DNA of 64,000 nucleotides from Odontocerum albicorne (GCA_949825065.1 OX463852.1:12919897-12983896); one strand, 5' to 3'; shown: positions 1-12,362, numbered from the stretch's first letter. Program-made: numbers and translations. The notes: a model not told the origin generated them from the letters alone.

Positions 1-149
1 AAATGTATTATTATTCAGCGAGTAATGAACAGGAAATTACAAATACTTGTAAAATAACTTACAAGCAAAAATACACGGAACAAATTAAGTGCACTATCAG
101 GAAAAATATCAGATTTGTATTATATTGTATTACACTTTTTGAGGTACAT

Positions 150-355
150 GGCCGCGCGTTAACGCACTTGACTTCCGTGCAGAAGGTCGCCATTTCGAAC
201 CCCGCCAAAAAGGCGGTACTGGCTTGACCGTATGAATAGGATGGGCAGTGAATCCCATACAGAGCGGCACGCAAGATTCCCGCAGGTCTTCGTGGGAAAA
301 CAGTTCTGCGTCCTCCCAAGAATAATATTCGCAACATAACAGATTCAAGATCTAC
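150..355 (+). mobile_element. tRNA-derived SINE, family 1-like head
   Basis: A tRNA-like head begins near GCCGCGCGTTAACGCAC and carries a B-box-like TTTCGAACCCC. The same head recurs at 30699, 33314 and 63943. The sequence after the head differs from those copies, so this is either a divergent subfamily or a different body joined to the same head. It contains no protein-coding gene. The right end is uncertain because no clear tail or target duplication is visible. Confidence 0.5.
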
Positions 356-360
356 GTCAA

Positions 361-1218
361 GAAGAATATAATATATAAGAAAAAAAGGACTCATTATGCG
401 TATACGTATACAGATACAGAAGAGAACAAAATACTGTCGGAGGTTGGGTTCGATAAGACATAGGAATAAACTATTATCTGTAACAAATCATACGTTGCTT
501 AAAGTCGGGCTGAATCAAGAATGATGTAGTTATAACACTTAATAAAAATTCGCTGCTCTTTATGAACTTTACAATATTCAAACAAGAAAAAAAGGTATAT
601 TCGTAAAACGCTTTTTTTAATTACTGAAACGCAGAAATAGAGTCGATTTATATTATATTCCCACGCCAAGGTGTAAATGAAAACGCAAGTAACACAACGA
701 CCTATTTATTTTTACAGCCGGTCTTATGGAATTTATACCAAACTTTATTCACTTTAATACTAAGATTGTTTGAAGAAATTTTTCGTGTATCGTTGTTTTT
801 AATGTTTGAGAAACATATTGTTCTAACTGTAAGATGGATACTTAACCATACCAATTTAATAATACATTTTAAAAACACACATGAGTATTTTAAGTTTTGA
901 TGTGGCATAAAATAAAAATAAAACAATTAAAAATAGTTCATGAGAGAGGATAAAAAAATTAAATCAGGCCTATCGAGTCGCTAAATGTAAAACAATGTAG
1001 TGTTTTATATATAAGCAATCCATCCTCAATTAGGAAGATTTGCGCAATCACTGTTGAAGTCAAAAATGCAATTATATGAGAGTCAATGTAATAAGTGAAA
1101 TTAAAAAAATCTAACAATTTAAATATTCAACTGATTGAACTTCAAACATTTCACAATCGATTTATAAGTTCTTCGAAGAAAAAAGAAACTCGACATTAAT
1201 TGATGCGGCAAATATATG
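361..1218. other. AT-rich sequence, nothing recognised
   Basis: Long A/T runs and only short chance reading frames. I see no repeat, gene or structural signal I can support. Confidence 0.6.
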
Positions 1219-2110
1219 GCGTTTTATTATTTTATTTTACTCTTTTGTTGTAAATACAATCTGGCGGGATTATTGCCAGGCGGCAATCTCTGCCAACCAA
1301 CTAGACAAAAGTAAATTAAACAAGTTACGTGGTCGCATAAATCATTCAAATGACTATCCATCCCCACGAAATCCATAAACATATACGTAAGCACATGCCC
1401 ACGAACCCCATAAAGACGGACAATCACCCGAACATTCTTTTTCATATCCAGTGAGATATCATCAATCAAAAGGAAAGAAAGGGATGGTGGAGAGGAAAGG
1501 AAAAGAAAAATCAGGAATGAAACACGTTATTTTACTGACTAGAAATTAAGAGGTTTTTCAGTCGCTTCTTAAAGCATGCCAAGGACGGAGCGAGTCTTAT
1601 ATTGGTTTGTAACTGATTCCAGAGTCTCACTGCATGGACAGTAAAGGACGACGTAAAGAAAGAGGAGCGGTGAACTGGAAAGGCCAATAGACAATCTCTG
1701 TTTGAGCGTAGCGCTAATCCATGATTGGAAAGACGCTGAAAATTATCGGTGAGATAAGAGGGGGCGGCGGGACAGTTAAGGATATTATACAATAGACACA
1801 GTATGTGAATTTGGCGTCTATTTCTAACATTCAACCAGTTCAATGCCTTCTGGTATGAAGTGACATAATCGTACTTTGGTAGGTTGAAAATAAATCTTAG
1901 ACTCGCATTTTGAAAACGCTGTAATTTGTCATGTTGTTCCTCTGTAACATCCAAGTAACATACGTCCGCATAGTCCAGAATCGGAAAGAGCAGAGATTGT
2001 ACGAGAAAATTTTTGGTTTTAGTAAGTAGGAATCTTTGCAACACTAAGGAAATGAAGGCTGAAGAAGATCCTTCGGTTTACCTCTTTTATTTGATCTCGC
2101 CATGAGACAG
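1219..2110 (-). mobile_element. 5'-truncated non-LTR retrotransposon, 3' end
   Basis: Read on the minus strand this is the last part of a LINE ORF2, an approximately 300-bp 3' untranslated region and an A-rich AATAAA-like tail near 1219. The 3' region contains GGTTGGCAGAGATTGCC followed by GGCAATAA, a tail shared in degenerate form by the SINEs at 36876, 37797 and 39285. Coding similarity continues upstream of the open frame to about 2100. The element is severely 5'-truncated, as is usual for dead LINE copies. Confidence 0.7.
1532..2044 (-). pseudogene. LINE ORF2 C-terminus (downstream of reverse transcriptase)
   Basis: About 170 residues match the C-terminal region that follows the reverse transcriptase in jockey-superfamily-type insect LINEs. 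Visible landmarks are FPILDYADVCYLD near the start, QNASLRFIFNLPKYDYV, then LLYNIL, PSYLTDNF and a closing VRLWNQL. This region is not catalytic. The frame is open to its natural stop, but the polymerase and endonuclease are absent, so the product would not function. The clade assignment is from memory of the family pattern and is approximate. Confidence 0.7.
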
Positions 2111-4238
2111 TGTTTATACCTATAGGACAAATAATAAATGAGTACTGTCACAATATAAAGAGAATTTAAGTAACTGATTAAAAAAATAATAGGGGGTAAT
2201 CAAATTAATAACTAATTTAATATAATACAAAGACAAGGAAATAAACATTTTGCTCGATATTTCCATGATGACGCAAGTAAATGTAACAAAACATTATAAA
2301 GTATGACACTTAAATGTTTTTATCAATATGTATTAACTAATCAAAAACATTGGTGCATAAAGCTCGACTACGCATTATAAAAAAATCATAGTATAAATAG
2401 GCCAAAACCCATACGATGGTTGTCGCCAAAGAAAGAATACGAGAATTGAATTTTGAATACAAGAGAGCGAGAGAGGAATACTTGGATTCTCTCCGAAAGT
2501 AATTCCAAATTTGGATCTCGGTGGGTCCGTGATAAATGAAAAGATGGAAACTATACTGAATGAATTTTAAATACATAGCTAACAATTTTTGAACCGGTGT
2601 AAAAGGGGACGATGTATAAATGATACATATACGAGTATATATAAACAAATTCTACATTTATGAATATATATTTTCATAAATGTAGAATTTGTTTTACTTC
2701 CGTGAATATTTCACGGGTTGCAACTAGTAAGTTATTAATTCTCTGAAAGGCAATTTATAACACAAAAAGTTATGTGCGCACATCCTCGAAAACCAATTAC
2801 CCGCATGACAGCCAAAAATGAAAATTGCAATCAGCTCTCCATATTTCGTGGGGTATCGGGGTATTTTACTTCCGGTGAAAATTATGCTATATTGTCCTTA
2901 GTTGCGTTTTCACTGCAAAGCTGCGTTTATATTAGAGTGCAATAACAACAAACCATATTTTTTGCCAAGAGTCAAGTTATGATACTGATGAACGCAGTAA
3001 ACATAAAAGCTATGGAGTGGGCCATAAAATAAAATATGGGCATATTACATTACGAAAACATGATAAAATTGTCTCAGTATTTATGTACATTTTTATATAA
3101 ATCCAGATTTATAGATGAAATGAGTATATATACCTTGCATATTATGGTCAAAGTTTAAATTTGCAAATATCCCAGTTGCGCGAACAATTTCCCGTGTTTC
3201 GTTAAGATACCACCTGCGAGCCTTAATAAATACAGTCAACCTTCGTAAAATACGAAAAACCATAAGACACTAAATATAATAATTATTATATTGAATCTAC
3301 AATACATAATACAGTCCCAATATTATGATATAAGTAAGGGATTCAAGTCATGTATGGATTTCAAATATATTTCTCTAAATGAAAAAAAAGGGATTGGAAG
3401 TAATGTAAACGCGGCATTTTGATGCGGCAAAAAAAAGAAATCAAATGAACATGCAAAACTTTCACTCGTTAGCATTCCAGCCGGGCCCGTTTCGGAATTT
3501 TATCTTTCCGCAAGAATACGGCAAAAATTGAATTCCGAATACGAGTCTCGCGGCGGAAGTTTCTTATTTGACAATAGTCACTTGAAATGTAAACACCTGA
3601 CCGAGTTGTTATCGCCATGCCGGGAAACCGAAAGCAATGCACGAAAAATAAATAATGCCGCAAAGTCAAGCATGCACTGTACCCGAACAGAATAATTTTG
3701 AAATTATTTGTTTTTAATAAAACAAAATACTTTCTGTTTGATTGGCGTGATGGGTTGCGTAAATGAATATAGGATAAGGATGTATATAGTTCTTGTAACA
3801 TTCTTAAAAAAAACACAAATATGAACCTTCGTACCATATAAAAATCGAAGTCAAATAATTACTTAGAACGATCTACAGTTAATTTTTGCGCAAAATAATA
3901 TTACATTAACTAAATCACTATTCTACTTTGGTTTCCAATTCTAATCTACAATTTTATTTTTGTTATTTATGCTGGTTTAACAACAAATACTCGAAATACT
4001 TGCCTAATACTATTTTCTGATTTTATTTTGTTTCCCTAGCTAAAATATTTAAATTCTGTTAAACTGAAAAGTAATGCTAGACAGATATGCTATATTCCAT
4101 ACAATTAAAATATTTGATGGCTTCATTTTGACAAGTCGATTGCATAAAAAATATATTTTTTTTTGTTGGTATCGAGGGTGGATGAAACATGCATAAATAC
4201 ATATAGGAGCGTGCACTACAGCAGTGTATTCTATGGTA
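2111..4238. other. AT-rich sequence without recognised gene
   Basis: No coding or mobile-element signal apart from the hairpin at 2644-2693 and a nearby small palindrome, CGTGAATATTTCACG. Around 3470-3640 base composition is more balanced, but no frame resembles a known protein. Confidence 0.5.
2644..2693. repeat. Perfect 20-bp inverted repeat
   Basis: AACAAATTCTACATTTATGA at 2644-2663 is repeated as its exact reverse complement at 2674-2693, leaving a 10-nt spacer. It could be a cruciform or hairpin, or the core of a small MITE. No flanking duplication was identified. Confidence 0.75.
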
Positions 4239-4240
4239 TA

Positions 4241-5519
4241 CGAGGGCGGTCCGATAAGTACTTAGCCTCACCGCCCGATGGCACCACTATCGGAAGAGCA
4301 TTTTTTTATCGCGTAGTTCATTCTCGTTGACAGCTACTGTCAAAATTTCAGCCGAATCGGACGCGTAGTTTTGTTTTGACCGCGTGTGGAAGCGAGCGTG
4401 TCCGCGGATTTGAGAAAAATGGAAAAAGAGCAATATCGGTCGGTGATTCGATTCTTGTTTTTGAAAGGGAAATCGCGCAGCGAAATCAAAGAGCGCTTGG
4501 ATGCTGTGTACGGTGACTCTTCTTCGATGGCGGCCGTCAAAAATTGGTTTAACGACTTTCAACGTGGTCGCACGTCGGTTTTTGATGAGCCACGCCCAGG
4601 TGCCCCGAAAACGGCTACCACGGAGGATAACGTGACAAAAATCCACGATCTCGTATTGGCAGACTGCCGATTGAAGATGCGCGAGATAGCTGAGACAGGA
4701 GGCATCTCAAAAGACCGCGTGGGTCATATCCTGCATGAAGTATTGGGCATGAGAAAGCTGTCGGCGCGATGGGTGCCGCGTTTGCTCACTCCGGACAACA
4801 AGCGCAACCGTGAGACCACTTCAGAGCAGTGTTTGACGATGTTTAAGCGCAATCCGAAGGAGTTTCTGCGTCGTTTCGTGACCGTCGATGAAACATGGAT
4901 ACACTGGTACACACCCGAGATCAAGGAACAGTCGAAACAGTGGACTTCACCCGGCGAACGTGCTCCGAAGAAGGCGAAGACGTCCTATCGGCCGGAAAGG
5001 TGATGGCCACCGTTTTCTGGGATTCAAAAGGTGTGATCTACATCGACTTCCTGGAGAAGGGCAAAACGGTCACAGGGCTCTACTATGCCGAATTATTGGG
5101 CCGAATTGCAGAAAAAACGGCCCCATTTGGCGAAGAAAAAAGTGCTCTTCCATCATGACACCGCACCGGCTCACACCTCCGCCGTCGCCACGGCCAAATT
5201 GGTAGAATTAGGCTACGAACTGCTGCCCCATCTACCGTATTCTCCGGATTTGGCCCCGTGCGACTTCTTTTTGTTTCCAAATCTGAAAAAGTCACTCGCC
5301 GGGCAGAAATTTGAGTCGAATGAGGAGAGGTTATCGCCGCCACGGAGGCCTACTTTGCAGACCTCCAGAAAACGTATTTTTCAGACGGATTAAAGAACTT
5401 GGAGCATTGCTGGGTCAAGTGTATCGAACTCAAAGGAGATTATGTTGAGAAATAAATCGCCACTTTTCCAAAATTTTTGTTATTCTTTTGTAGGCTAAGT
5501 ACTTATCGGACCACCCTGG
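4241..5519 (+). mobile_element. Full-length mariner element, transposase broken
   Basis: A 1279-bp element with terminal inverted repeats of about 28 bp, beginning CGAGGGCGGTCCGATAAGTA on the left and ending in the near-perfect complement. It is flanked by TA at 4239-4240 and 5520-5521, the mariner target duplication. Length, ends and coding content all agree. The transposase frame is disrupted (4419-5455), so this copy is non-autonomous, although its ends look usable by a related transposase. Confidence 0.93.
4419..5455 (+). pseudogene. Mariner transposase, frameshifted
   Basis: The first ATG of the family-type start is at 4419 (MEKEQYRSVIRFLF). The N-terminal helix-turn-helix region is readable (VKNWFNDFQRGRTSV), then WVPRLL and the first catalytic motif VDETW. 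The second (FHHDTAPAHTS) and third (YSPDLAPCD) follow. All three catalytic aspartates remain, but the asparagine after the second is replaced by threonine. Three frameshifts, near 4980, 5100 and 5328, divide the gene. The final frame ends GDYVEK and a stop at 5455. This is the usual fate of vertically inactivated mariner copies. Confidence 0.9.
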
Positions 5520-5696
5520 TATATTGGATATTTAGAAAATTGCATATTTTTTCTAATCATGTCTAGCAACCGTTAGTAACTTAAAGACCGCTGTAATGAC
5601 TCAAATAAATTCAGAACTCACAATGAGAATTCACAAATCAAGAAGTATTGCCATGTTGACTAACTGATGTCTAAAAAATTGGGACAAACAAATATA

Positions 5697-6588
5697 CTAC
5701 TTTGATCAAAAAGTTTTAGGACCGGCCACCGTGTGGCGCTGTCAGTCACCCGATTGGAATTCTTTTTTTTTTAGGTTACCACATCTATCATTGACACTTC
5801 CTTCCAAATTTCAGCGTCATAGCTTGACATTTGTAAAAGTTACGCTGTACTGAGTACATCTACCTTTGTGCGTGTTTTCGATTTTTTACAAGTATGAAAA
5901 TGGCATCAACTGTGCATCAATGAGTTTGCATTAAATGTTGTGTGAAAAACGGATTTAACGGTCCGCAGACCTTGGAAATGTTGGAGAAGTGTTTTTCGGT
6001 GGCACGAATGCTTCAGGTCGTGAGTCGGTCGAGGATGACGAACGCAGTGGCAGTCGAAACCTGATGAAAACATCGATAAAATCAAAGAAATGTTGGTCGA
6101 AAACCGCAAATTGAACATCGCTTATGGATCCGCTCTAGACATTTTGGTTAGTGATTTGGGCCTCAGACGTGTCGCTGCAAAACTGGTGCCGAAAGACCTC
6201 AATTTCATACAAAAAAAGGACCGCGTTGAAATCGCGAAAGACATGATTTCCACGAGTTGTTGACCAAAAACAACACAAATACTATCCAGCAGCCTTCGAA
6301 TTCACCTGATCTGGCTCCCTACGACTTTTTCCTGTTCAACCGACTTAAAAAACCGCTTCGCGGAACGCGTTACAGCACCCGAGAGGGTGTCATGAAAAAA
6401 TCGAAGACGGCTCTGATGGACATACCGAAAATTGAGTACCAACTGTGTTTCGAGGATTGGATCAAGCGCTGGCGTAAGTGCGTTGCAGTCGATGGGGAGT
6501 ACTTTGAAGGGGGCCATATCGATTTTGATGAATAAACTTGTATTTTCGATTTCATGAATAAAGTCCTAAAACTTTTTGATCAAGGTAG
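5697..6588 (+). mobile_element. Internally deleted mariner
   Basis: An 892-bp element. Its ends, CTACTTTGATCAAAAAGTTT on the left and the complement with one mismatch on the right, are flanked by TA at 5695-5696 and 6589-6590. These terminal repeats differ from the other mariners in the window except for a general resemblance to 61770. It lies only 175 bp downstream of the mariner ending at 5519. About 400 bp of the usual transposase gene is missing. Confidence 0.9.
5900..6535 (+). pseudogene. Mariner transposase, deleted and decayed
   Basis: The N-terminal third is recognisable in pieces (CVKNGFNG, then ESVEDDE, then LGLRRVAAKLVPKDLNF) with stops and shifts. The sequence then jumps from the region after KDMIST straight to NSPDLAPYDFFLF, which holds the third catalytic aspartate, and finishes through WIKRWRKCVAVDGEYFEG. 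The segment carrying the first two catalytic aspartates is absent, so the copy cannot encode an active enzyme. The N-terminal pattern resembles irritans-type mariners, a low-certainty subfamily call. Confidence 0.85.
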
Positions 6589-6590
6589 TA

Positions 6591-7571
6591 TATTCTAAAT
6601 AAAAAACGGAAGATCAAAAAAGTTGAAATACGAAAGATATGATAATAATTATGATTAACGTATTATCGAATTTATATAATTTTTTATAGAAATTCAAGCA
6701 TTCACAAGTAAAATTAGTTTACAAAATAGCTGCCTTGTATAGGGAGAGTATTTAACTTTTTACACAGAAGAGTATTTGTCGATGTTCATCCTTGTCATGA
6801 ATCAAAAGGATGAAAAATATATCTTGTTGCCAAATACGGTGCACAATTGACGTTGTAAGGACAGAGATAAATCTTGTTTTATAATACAAATGAATTAAAC
6901 TTAGTTGAATAAACAGATTTCCGCTGACAAGCCATGAATATTTAGAACCAATACGACCATACACGAGACGATATAATCAGCGATGGAAGGTGAGCTGTCC
7001 CATTAATAATTCATCATCTTCGCGGCTGTCATTGAGCTATGAGAAATCAGCTAATCATTGATTCCGAGTAACAAGACGTGTTAACCTCAATAAGCTGGCA
7101 CGTTTGCCCCATTCCGTTGGTCTTGGAATTCATTCCTGATGGACTCGAAATATTTGATATGTTTGTAAAAAAATCTTTGTTTCATAAATTCCACGTATAA
7201 AAGTCAGTTAAGAACTTAAATAAGACACCGCCGCGTTCATGCGGAGAGTAATAAAACAAGTATCAGATATTTTTCCCTAATCGTATACAACGCCTTCTTC
7301 CAAGGTGGAGGGTATCGTCATTACGTCATGCCTTCAATATTAGAATCGTGTTACTCTTTATAAATAAAATCATTATTGGCTACGACGACATATCGACTAC
7401 TACAGTATTCCTAATCAAAACGCATTATTATATCTAGGCAGAATGATGGTCTCTAGTCTAAATTGATTTACAAATCTAGTGTTTGCCTGTTTAGTATCTG
7501 AAGTCAGAAATAATTGGCGGGCGCTCCATTGCCATGCACCATCTCTTGAAAAGTGTCAACACATTAAATAT
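6591..7571. other. Unassigned sequence between mariners
   Basis: No gene recognised. The stretch 6960-7150 has more balanced composition than its surroundings and no repeat signature I could identify, so it may be old unique sequence. No open frame there looks protein-like. Confidence 0.45.
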
Positions 7572-7573
7572 TA

Positions 7574-8841
7574 GGTGTACCGGAAAAGAATGTCGTTTTT
7601 TCAATAAAACAATTTGGTGCATTTAATGTATTTATTTATTAAAACTTAGTTCAAAATATAATTGCCATCGTTTGATGTAACCTTCTTCCACCTCTCAGTC
7701 AATTTTTTAATACCGCGTTCGTTAAATTCAGCTGGTTTCGATGCAAAATACTCAGATATGCCTTTTTTGACATCCTTATAATTTTTTTATTCTTTTCCCT
7801 TTAAAAAGTGTTGCATTGACCGGAACAAATGGTAATCCGATGGAGCAAGATCCGGTGAATATGGTGGGTGACGTACAGTTGTTCAACCTAGGGCTTTAAT
7901 TTTTTTCTTTCGAAATTTTCTGAGGTATGCGGTCGTGCATTATTGTGCTGTAAAAACACTTGTCCACAATTAGCCAGTGCAGGTCTTTTTTTTATTATTT
8001 CTGCATCTAAATGCTCTAGTTGATTACAATACACTTGGGCGTTAATTGTCTGTCCGGGTTTTAATGTTTCGAAATAAATTATTCTCTTGCAGTCCCTCCA
8101 AACAGACAAAATAACTTTTTTTGCAGTGAGCCCGGGCTTAGGGGTGGGTTTTGGTACCTGGCCCTTTGAAAGCCATTGTTTCTTGCGTCTTTGGTTTGAA
8201 TACAACACCAATTTTTCGTCACCAGTTACAAGATGTAGAAATGGAGTTTTGGTATTTAATTCCGAATACTCAGTGCACGCGTTTATACGCTCACCGAGAT
8301 TCTCTTCACTTAATTCATGACGTATCCATTTTCCTTGTTTGCATGTCTTGCCGATTTTTTTATATGCTCTTGCACGCTTGACCATGAACATCCGAGTTGC
8401 TCCGCAAGTTCTTGAATCGTTGAAGTTGGATTTTGCTGAATCAGCTCAGTTTAAACATCGCTATCCACTTTAACAGGTCGACCACTTACAGGGTTATTTT
8501 TTAGATCAAAATTGCCGGATTTAAATTGTTTAAACCACCTCTGGCATTAACGAACATTCAAAACATCTCCCAGTAAATCACAAATATTTTTTAAAGTACA
8601 TGTTGCACTTTTTTTCTTCATGAAATGGTAAAGCATAATATTTCGAATAAATTCCTCATTTGGTACAAAGCTCACCATTGTATATAGGGTTGTAAATGTT
8701 TTTGTTTAAAAGTCCTAATACACTCCAGGTATACGTAGTCAGAGAAACAACACAGAACACGTTGTAAAAGTTCGACTGCCGAAGCACAACTGACCACTCA
8801 AAAGCGATAACAAAAAAAACGACATTCTTTTCCGGTACACC
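7574..8841 (-). mobile_element. Full-length mariner, mauritiana-like, inactive
   Basis: A 1268-bp element. Its terminal repeats match perfectly over at least 28 bp (GGTGTACCGGAAAAGAATGT at the left, complement at the right), with TA on both sides at 7572-7573 and 8842-8843. The ends are well preserved while the gene has decayed. The N-terminal residues VSFVPNEEFIR resemble the start of Mos1-type transposases, which suggests mauritiana-subfamily affinity. That is an inference from memory. Confidence 0.92.
7646..8678 (-). pseudogene. Mariner transposase with mutated catalytic residue
   Basis: Reading from an ATG at 8678 on the minus strand gives a helix-turn-helix region with QRWFKQFKSGNFDL, then IRHELSEEN in place of the usual WVPHEL. 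The first catalytic motif is VTGDEK, followed by KKQWLSKGQ. The second motif reads FLQHNNARPH, so the catalytic aspartate is changed to asparagine. The third motif, PYSPDLAPSDYHLF, is present in another frame. Several stops and frameshifts occur, including ones near 8540, 8440 and 7888. The natural stop is at 7646-7648. Confidence 0.88.
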
Positions 8842-8843
8842 TA

Positions 8844-10476
8844 ATACAAACAATATCCTCCTCAACCATTACTAATGTTCTTTACTTCCACCATTTATGT
8901 CACACTCATCTTATTTTCTTGATGACCTTCCTCAACAACATGAAGAAGTACGATTTGAAATGTTTCTTCGCGACATTTAAAAAAATGTTAGCACGCACTA
9001 AGGTGTTAAAACATTCCTACATTTATTATAACAAAAACTGAAACAGAAGATAATAATTACACATTATAAGCATTATTTACCGTTAAGGGTAGTATTTACC
9101 CGAAAGGGATAGCCTACCTGCTAATAGCCTTTTAGCAACAAAATACGGCATAAGTAACGGGAACGTCACTAGAGTACGCGGAACATACGTAAATTAAATC
9201 AATATATGTTATGTAGTTAGTACTCAAATTTCCTTTAAACGCTTCTTTTCTATAAGCCTTCCGAGAATTCAGAGCAAGTTAATTAAATGTGACAGACAGT
9301 CAATCTAAATGTCTGATCGAGGTAACCGAATCTATTTACTTGTTGCATCTAACAAAACGTGCCATAATCCTTAATATTTATGTATTATAAAATCTGTTAT
9401 ACAGTAGTGTAGATCCTGGTGACGCCCATGGTGGCATAGATATCTATAAATAGCGCGAAAGACACATTGTATTAAAGAAGTGCCAATATCAACTGTTCTA
9501 TTTATTAACAAACCGGAATCGTCCGGATTATGTGCGTGTTTTAGATAATTAATAATGATTGTCATCCGACAAATTTACTTCATCAGCTACTCGAGTGTGG
9601 GAAAACCTAATCTTTAATTGGAACACATACAGATGTGTCGTCACAGTATTAGAAACAATTTTTAAAAACGCAAAATGATCTCAAATGAATTTTGTAGTAA
9701 TTCATGCCTACTAAATATAAGTAAAATTTGTTCAATTGTAAGCGGTGGATATTTCTTATTAGAAACACGATAAATAAACCAATTGAAGACATAAATTATT
9801 TGAAAAATGTTAAGTATGTTTCCTTTGCTATTTAACTAAATACACTTAATTACTGCGACATATTTTAAATATTTTCATCCATGTTTGCATACGTGTCTTG
9901 ATTTTAATTTGTTTTCATATTTGTATTGTACTTTAACATGATTTGAAAATTGATGTATGGATTTACTTTTAACGGAAAGGTTTTTTCTTGTATTCATTCG
10001 AAGAGTTTTATTTTATCCTTTCATTTTGCCCAATTATTTCTTGATATTTTCTCTTAAGTTTTAATTCATATTATTGTAAGAATGTCTTTATTTATGTAGA
10101 ACCTACTTTTGCTCTGTTAAGAGGAAGGGATATGTGTTGAGATATATAATCGAATCCGTTGGCACATGATAATGAAGTATATAATACGAGTATTTTTCAT
10201 GTACGGCATTGTATGTGATATTGCGCGTGTACTTTTTTTTTGCAGCCGATTGTATGAATCATGTTAATGTTTTGATATCGATGAATTTTATCGTATAAAC
10301 CTATATTTTGTTAATAATTTTATGAACATTTTATTTTGATTTATATTTTTCTGGTGTCATTTGGTGGACAACGACTACTCTAAGAGCATCTTCCTTTCAA
10401 TGAAATATATCTCAAATAGTGTGAATTAACTTAAGAATCCCCTTTGACGCATCTTTGCCACGAGTCGGATAGTTCT
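8844..10476. other. AT-rich sequence, nothing recognised
   Basis: Long A/T-rich stretch with no coding similarity, terminal repeats or tandem structure that I can support. Confidence 0.55.
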
Positions 10477-10767
10477 AAACGATAATTTGCTTGTGCTATC
10501 CGAAGATAATGAACTCAAACTATTGTATAATCCAAACGATAATTTGCTTGTGCTATCCGAAGATAATGAACTCCAACTATTGTATAATCCAAACGATAAT
10601 TTGCTTGTGCTATCCGAAGATAATGAACTCCAACTATTGTATAACCCAAACGATAATTTGCTTGTGCTATCCGAAGATAATGAACTCCAACTATTGTATA
10701 ATCCAAACGATAATTTGCTTGTGGTATCCGAAGATAATGAACTCAAACTATTGTATAATCCAAACGA
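10477..10767. repeat. 57-bp minisatellite, five copies
   Basis: Five consecutive 57-bp units start at 10477, 10534, 10591, 10648 and 10705 with AAACGATAATTTGCTTGTG, followed by a partial sixth. Units differ by only a few substitutions, for example CTCAAAC versus CTCCAAC and TGCTATC versus TGGTATC. Because 57 is divisible by three and most frames of the unit lack stops, several frames on both strands stay open. These are a by-product and not evidence of a gene. Confidence 0.97.
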
Positions 10768-10917
10768 ATAATACAATATATAGAAAATAAAGTCAAAGCG
10801 TCACGAATCGAATTCCCTGTTCGTATTGGTTTGTGATACTCGTTAAGCCTGTTTTCATTGCTTTTAAAATAAAGCATGAAATAAGAATGCAATTATCACA
10901 ACAGTTTGAGTACCGAC

Positions 10918-11395
10918 AGAGAACCAACACAGGATCCCAGATATTCGCACACATATGCACCGCACGCTGCAGACCCTCTCCCACCATTTCCCTCCCCGCA
11001 AAGCGGCCCTCCACCGCCCCGTATTCTCCGCCGCCGCCGCCAGCCTCCGCACAGCCGACAACATAAACAGGGAGGCCCGACGGGGACCAATGCACGGAGG
11101 GAAAGTAGGTAAACGGGAGAGTGGGGAAACGAACGACAGAGATGCAACGACCCGACACAACTTTCGGTACAACGAACCGCCAGTTTGGATAGGTCATGCA
11201 CACACAGTAGGTAGTTGGTATATACACGCCGACTTATGCAAATCGTTCATGAGCTGTCACATGCGCCTGCCGCACGCACACACGCGCGCTGTGCTTGCTG
11301 TGTGCCGGTGCATTGTAAACATCATCCCGGTCAAATCGCCGGAACACGGACAATGCACTCGTTATGAAGGGCGCGTAAACGGCGAATGTCAATAA
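10918..11395. other. GC/CpG-rich island
   Basis: Composition shifts abruptly from AT-rich to GC-rich, with many CpGs and C-rich runs around 10975-11060 (repeated CCGCC) and CACACGCGCG near 11280. No frame resembles a known protein. It could be a promoter-type CpG island, an enhancer or an exon with untranslated sequence. Nothing in the sequence decides between these. Confidence 0.4.
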
Positions 11396-11699
11396 AAAAA
11401 ACTATGAATGTCAACAAAGACGATGAACGTCTGAAAAGAGAAGATTATATCATTGAAGGAACGTCGAATGTAAAAATATGCAAATCCAATCAAAGAGATA
11501 AAATCTGAGTTGCTGCTAAGATTAACTCGAACTCTAATCACTAGTAGCTGCCAAAACGGTTTAGGAATTGGTTTATAGCTAAATAAAACATATTCTACCA
11601 GAACTATTTACTTGGTTTTCTACCAAAAACCTCTCGGAAAGCATGAGCTAGCGCCAATGCTTGATTGAATATCAGAAGTTTTTAATAGGGGAACAATAA
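11396..11699. other. Unassigned sequence
   Basis: AT-rich, with no recognisable gene or repeat. Confidence 0.5.
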
Positions 11700-12070
11700 A
11701 GTTGAGCTCAGAAACTTATTTTCCGCAATTATTACATTATCAAGGTCACTTTTATATACACACATACTATCATACGTTTTATATACGTTTCCCTGTCAGG
11801 GTAGACAGAGTTCAGCGCGCCTATCGCTACTCTCTTATCGCGAGACTTCTTTCGCTTCATCTACATCCATACACATTTCTCACACTACTTTTACGAATTC
11901 TCTGGCTTATCCTTTCCTTTTTCAAAATATCATTCACTTGGTTTATACCATATATATACACTTCCCTTAGTCTTCGTCGACCACGCCTTTCACTCACATT
12001 TGCATTGCACATTTGTTAATATTTTTTCATATTGTACATTCATTTTATATGCCCTAATCATCTCAAAATG
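11700..12070 (-). mobile_element. LINE 3' fragment (RTE-like family A)
   Basis: On the minus strand, degenerate translation gives NANVSERRGRRR-type residues matching the ERLTKQIY...ANVSG..GRGRP block found at 20690, 27630 and 48815. Further on is the tail motif CTCTGTCTACCCTGACAGGG near 11790-11815, also seen at 17575, 34116 and 46055. The coding part is broken by stops. The boundaries are approximate. Confidence 0.5.
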
Positions 12071-12362
12071 ACCGTCTTCATTTAACTTAATACATCAGCC
12101 TTAAGTTTACATTTTCTAATCACTTCATCATGGGTTGTCATTACATTGTCACCTGATTGATATATTCCTCTCAGTTCACATATTTCTACAGAATTTATTT
12201 GGCCCCTTACACATCTACGTACCACTCTCATACATCAAAAATGGCATAAAAATACTGTTGTGAACTATCCTCTTAGCTAATTTTGAAACTGTTCGGTTCG
12301 AGTATATAAGTTTTGGTGGCCCATTGTCTTTATTTCCAATTCTACACGCCACTGAATTATTA

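Noticed and set aside
4386..4418. Earlier start for the transposase at 4419
   Set aside because: That extension begins with GTG, which is not expected in a eukaryote; the ATG at 4419 matches the family start.
10426..10790. Long open frames on both strands across the 57-bp repeat, as a possible repeat protein
   Set aside because: Unit length divisible by three with few stops opens several frames at once; there is no domain, start context or flanking gene.
10793..11395. Overlapping open frames in the GC-rich island as a host gene
   Set aside because: Frames are open in many phases because GC-rich sequence is stop-poor; none shows a recognisable domain or repeat-free protein character.
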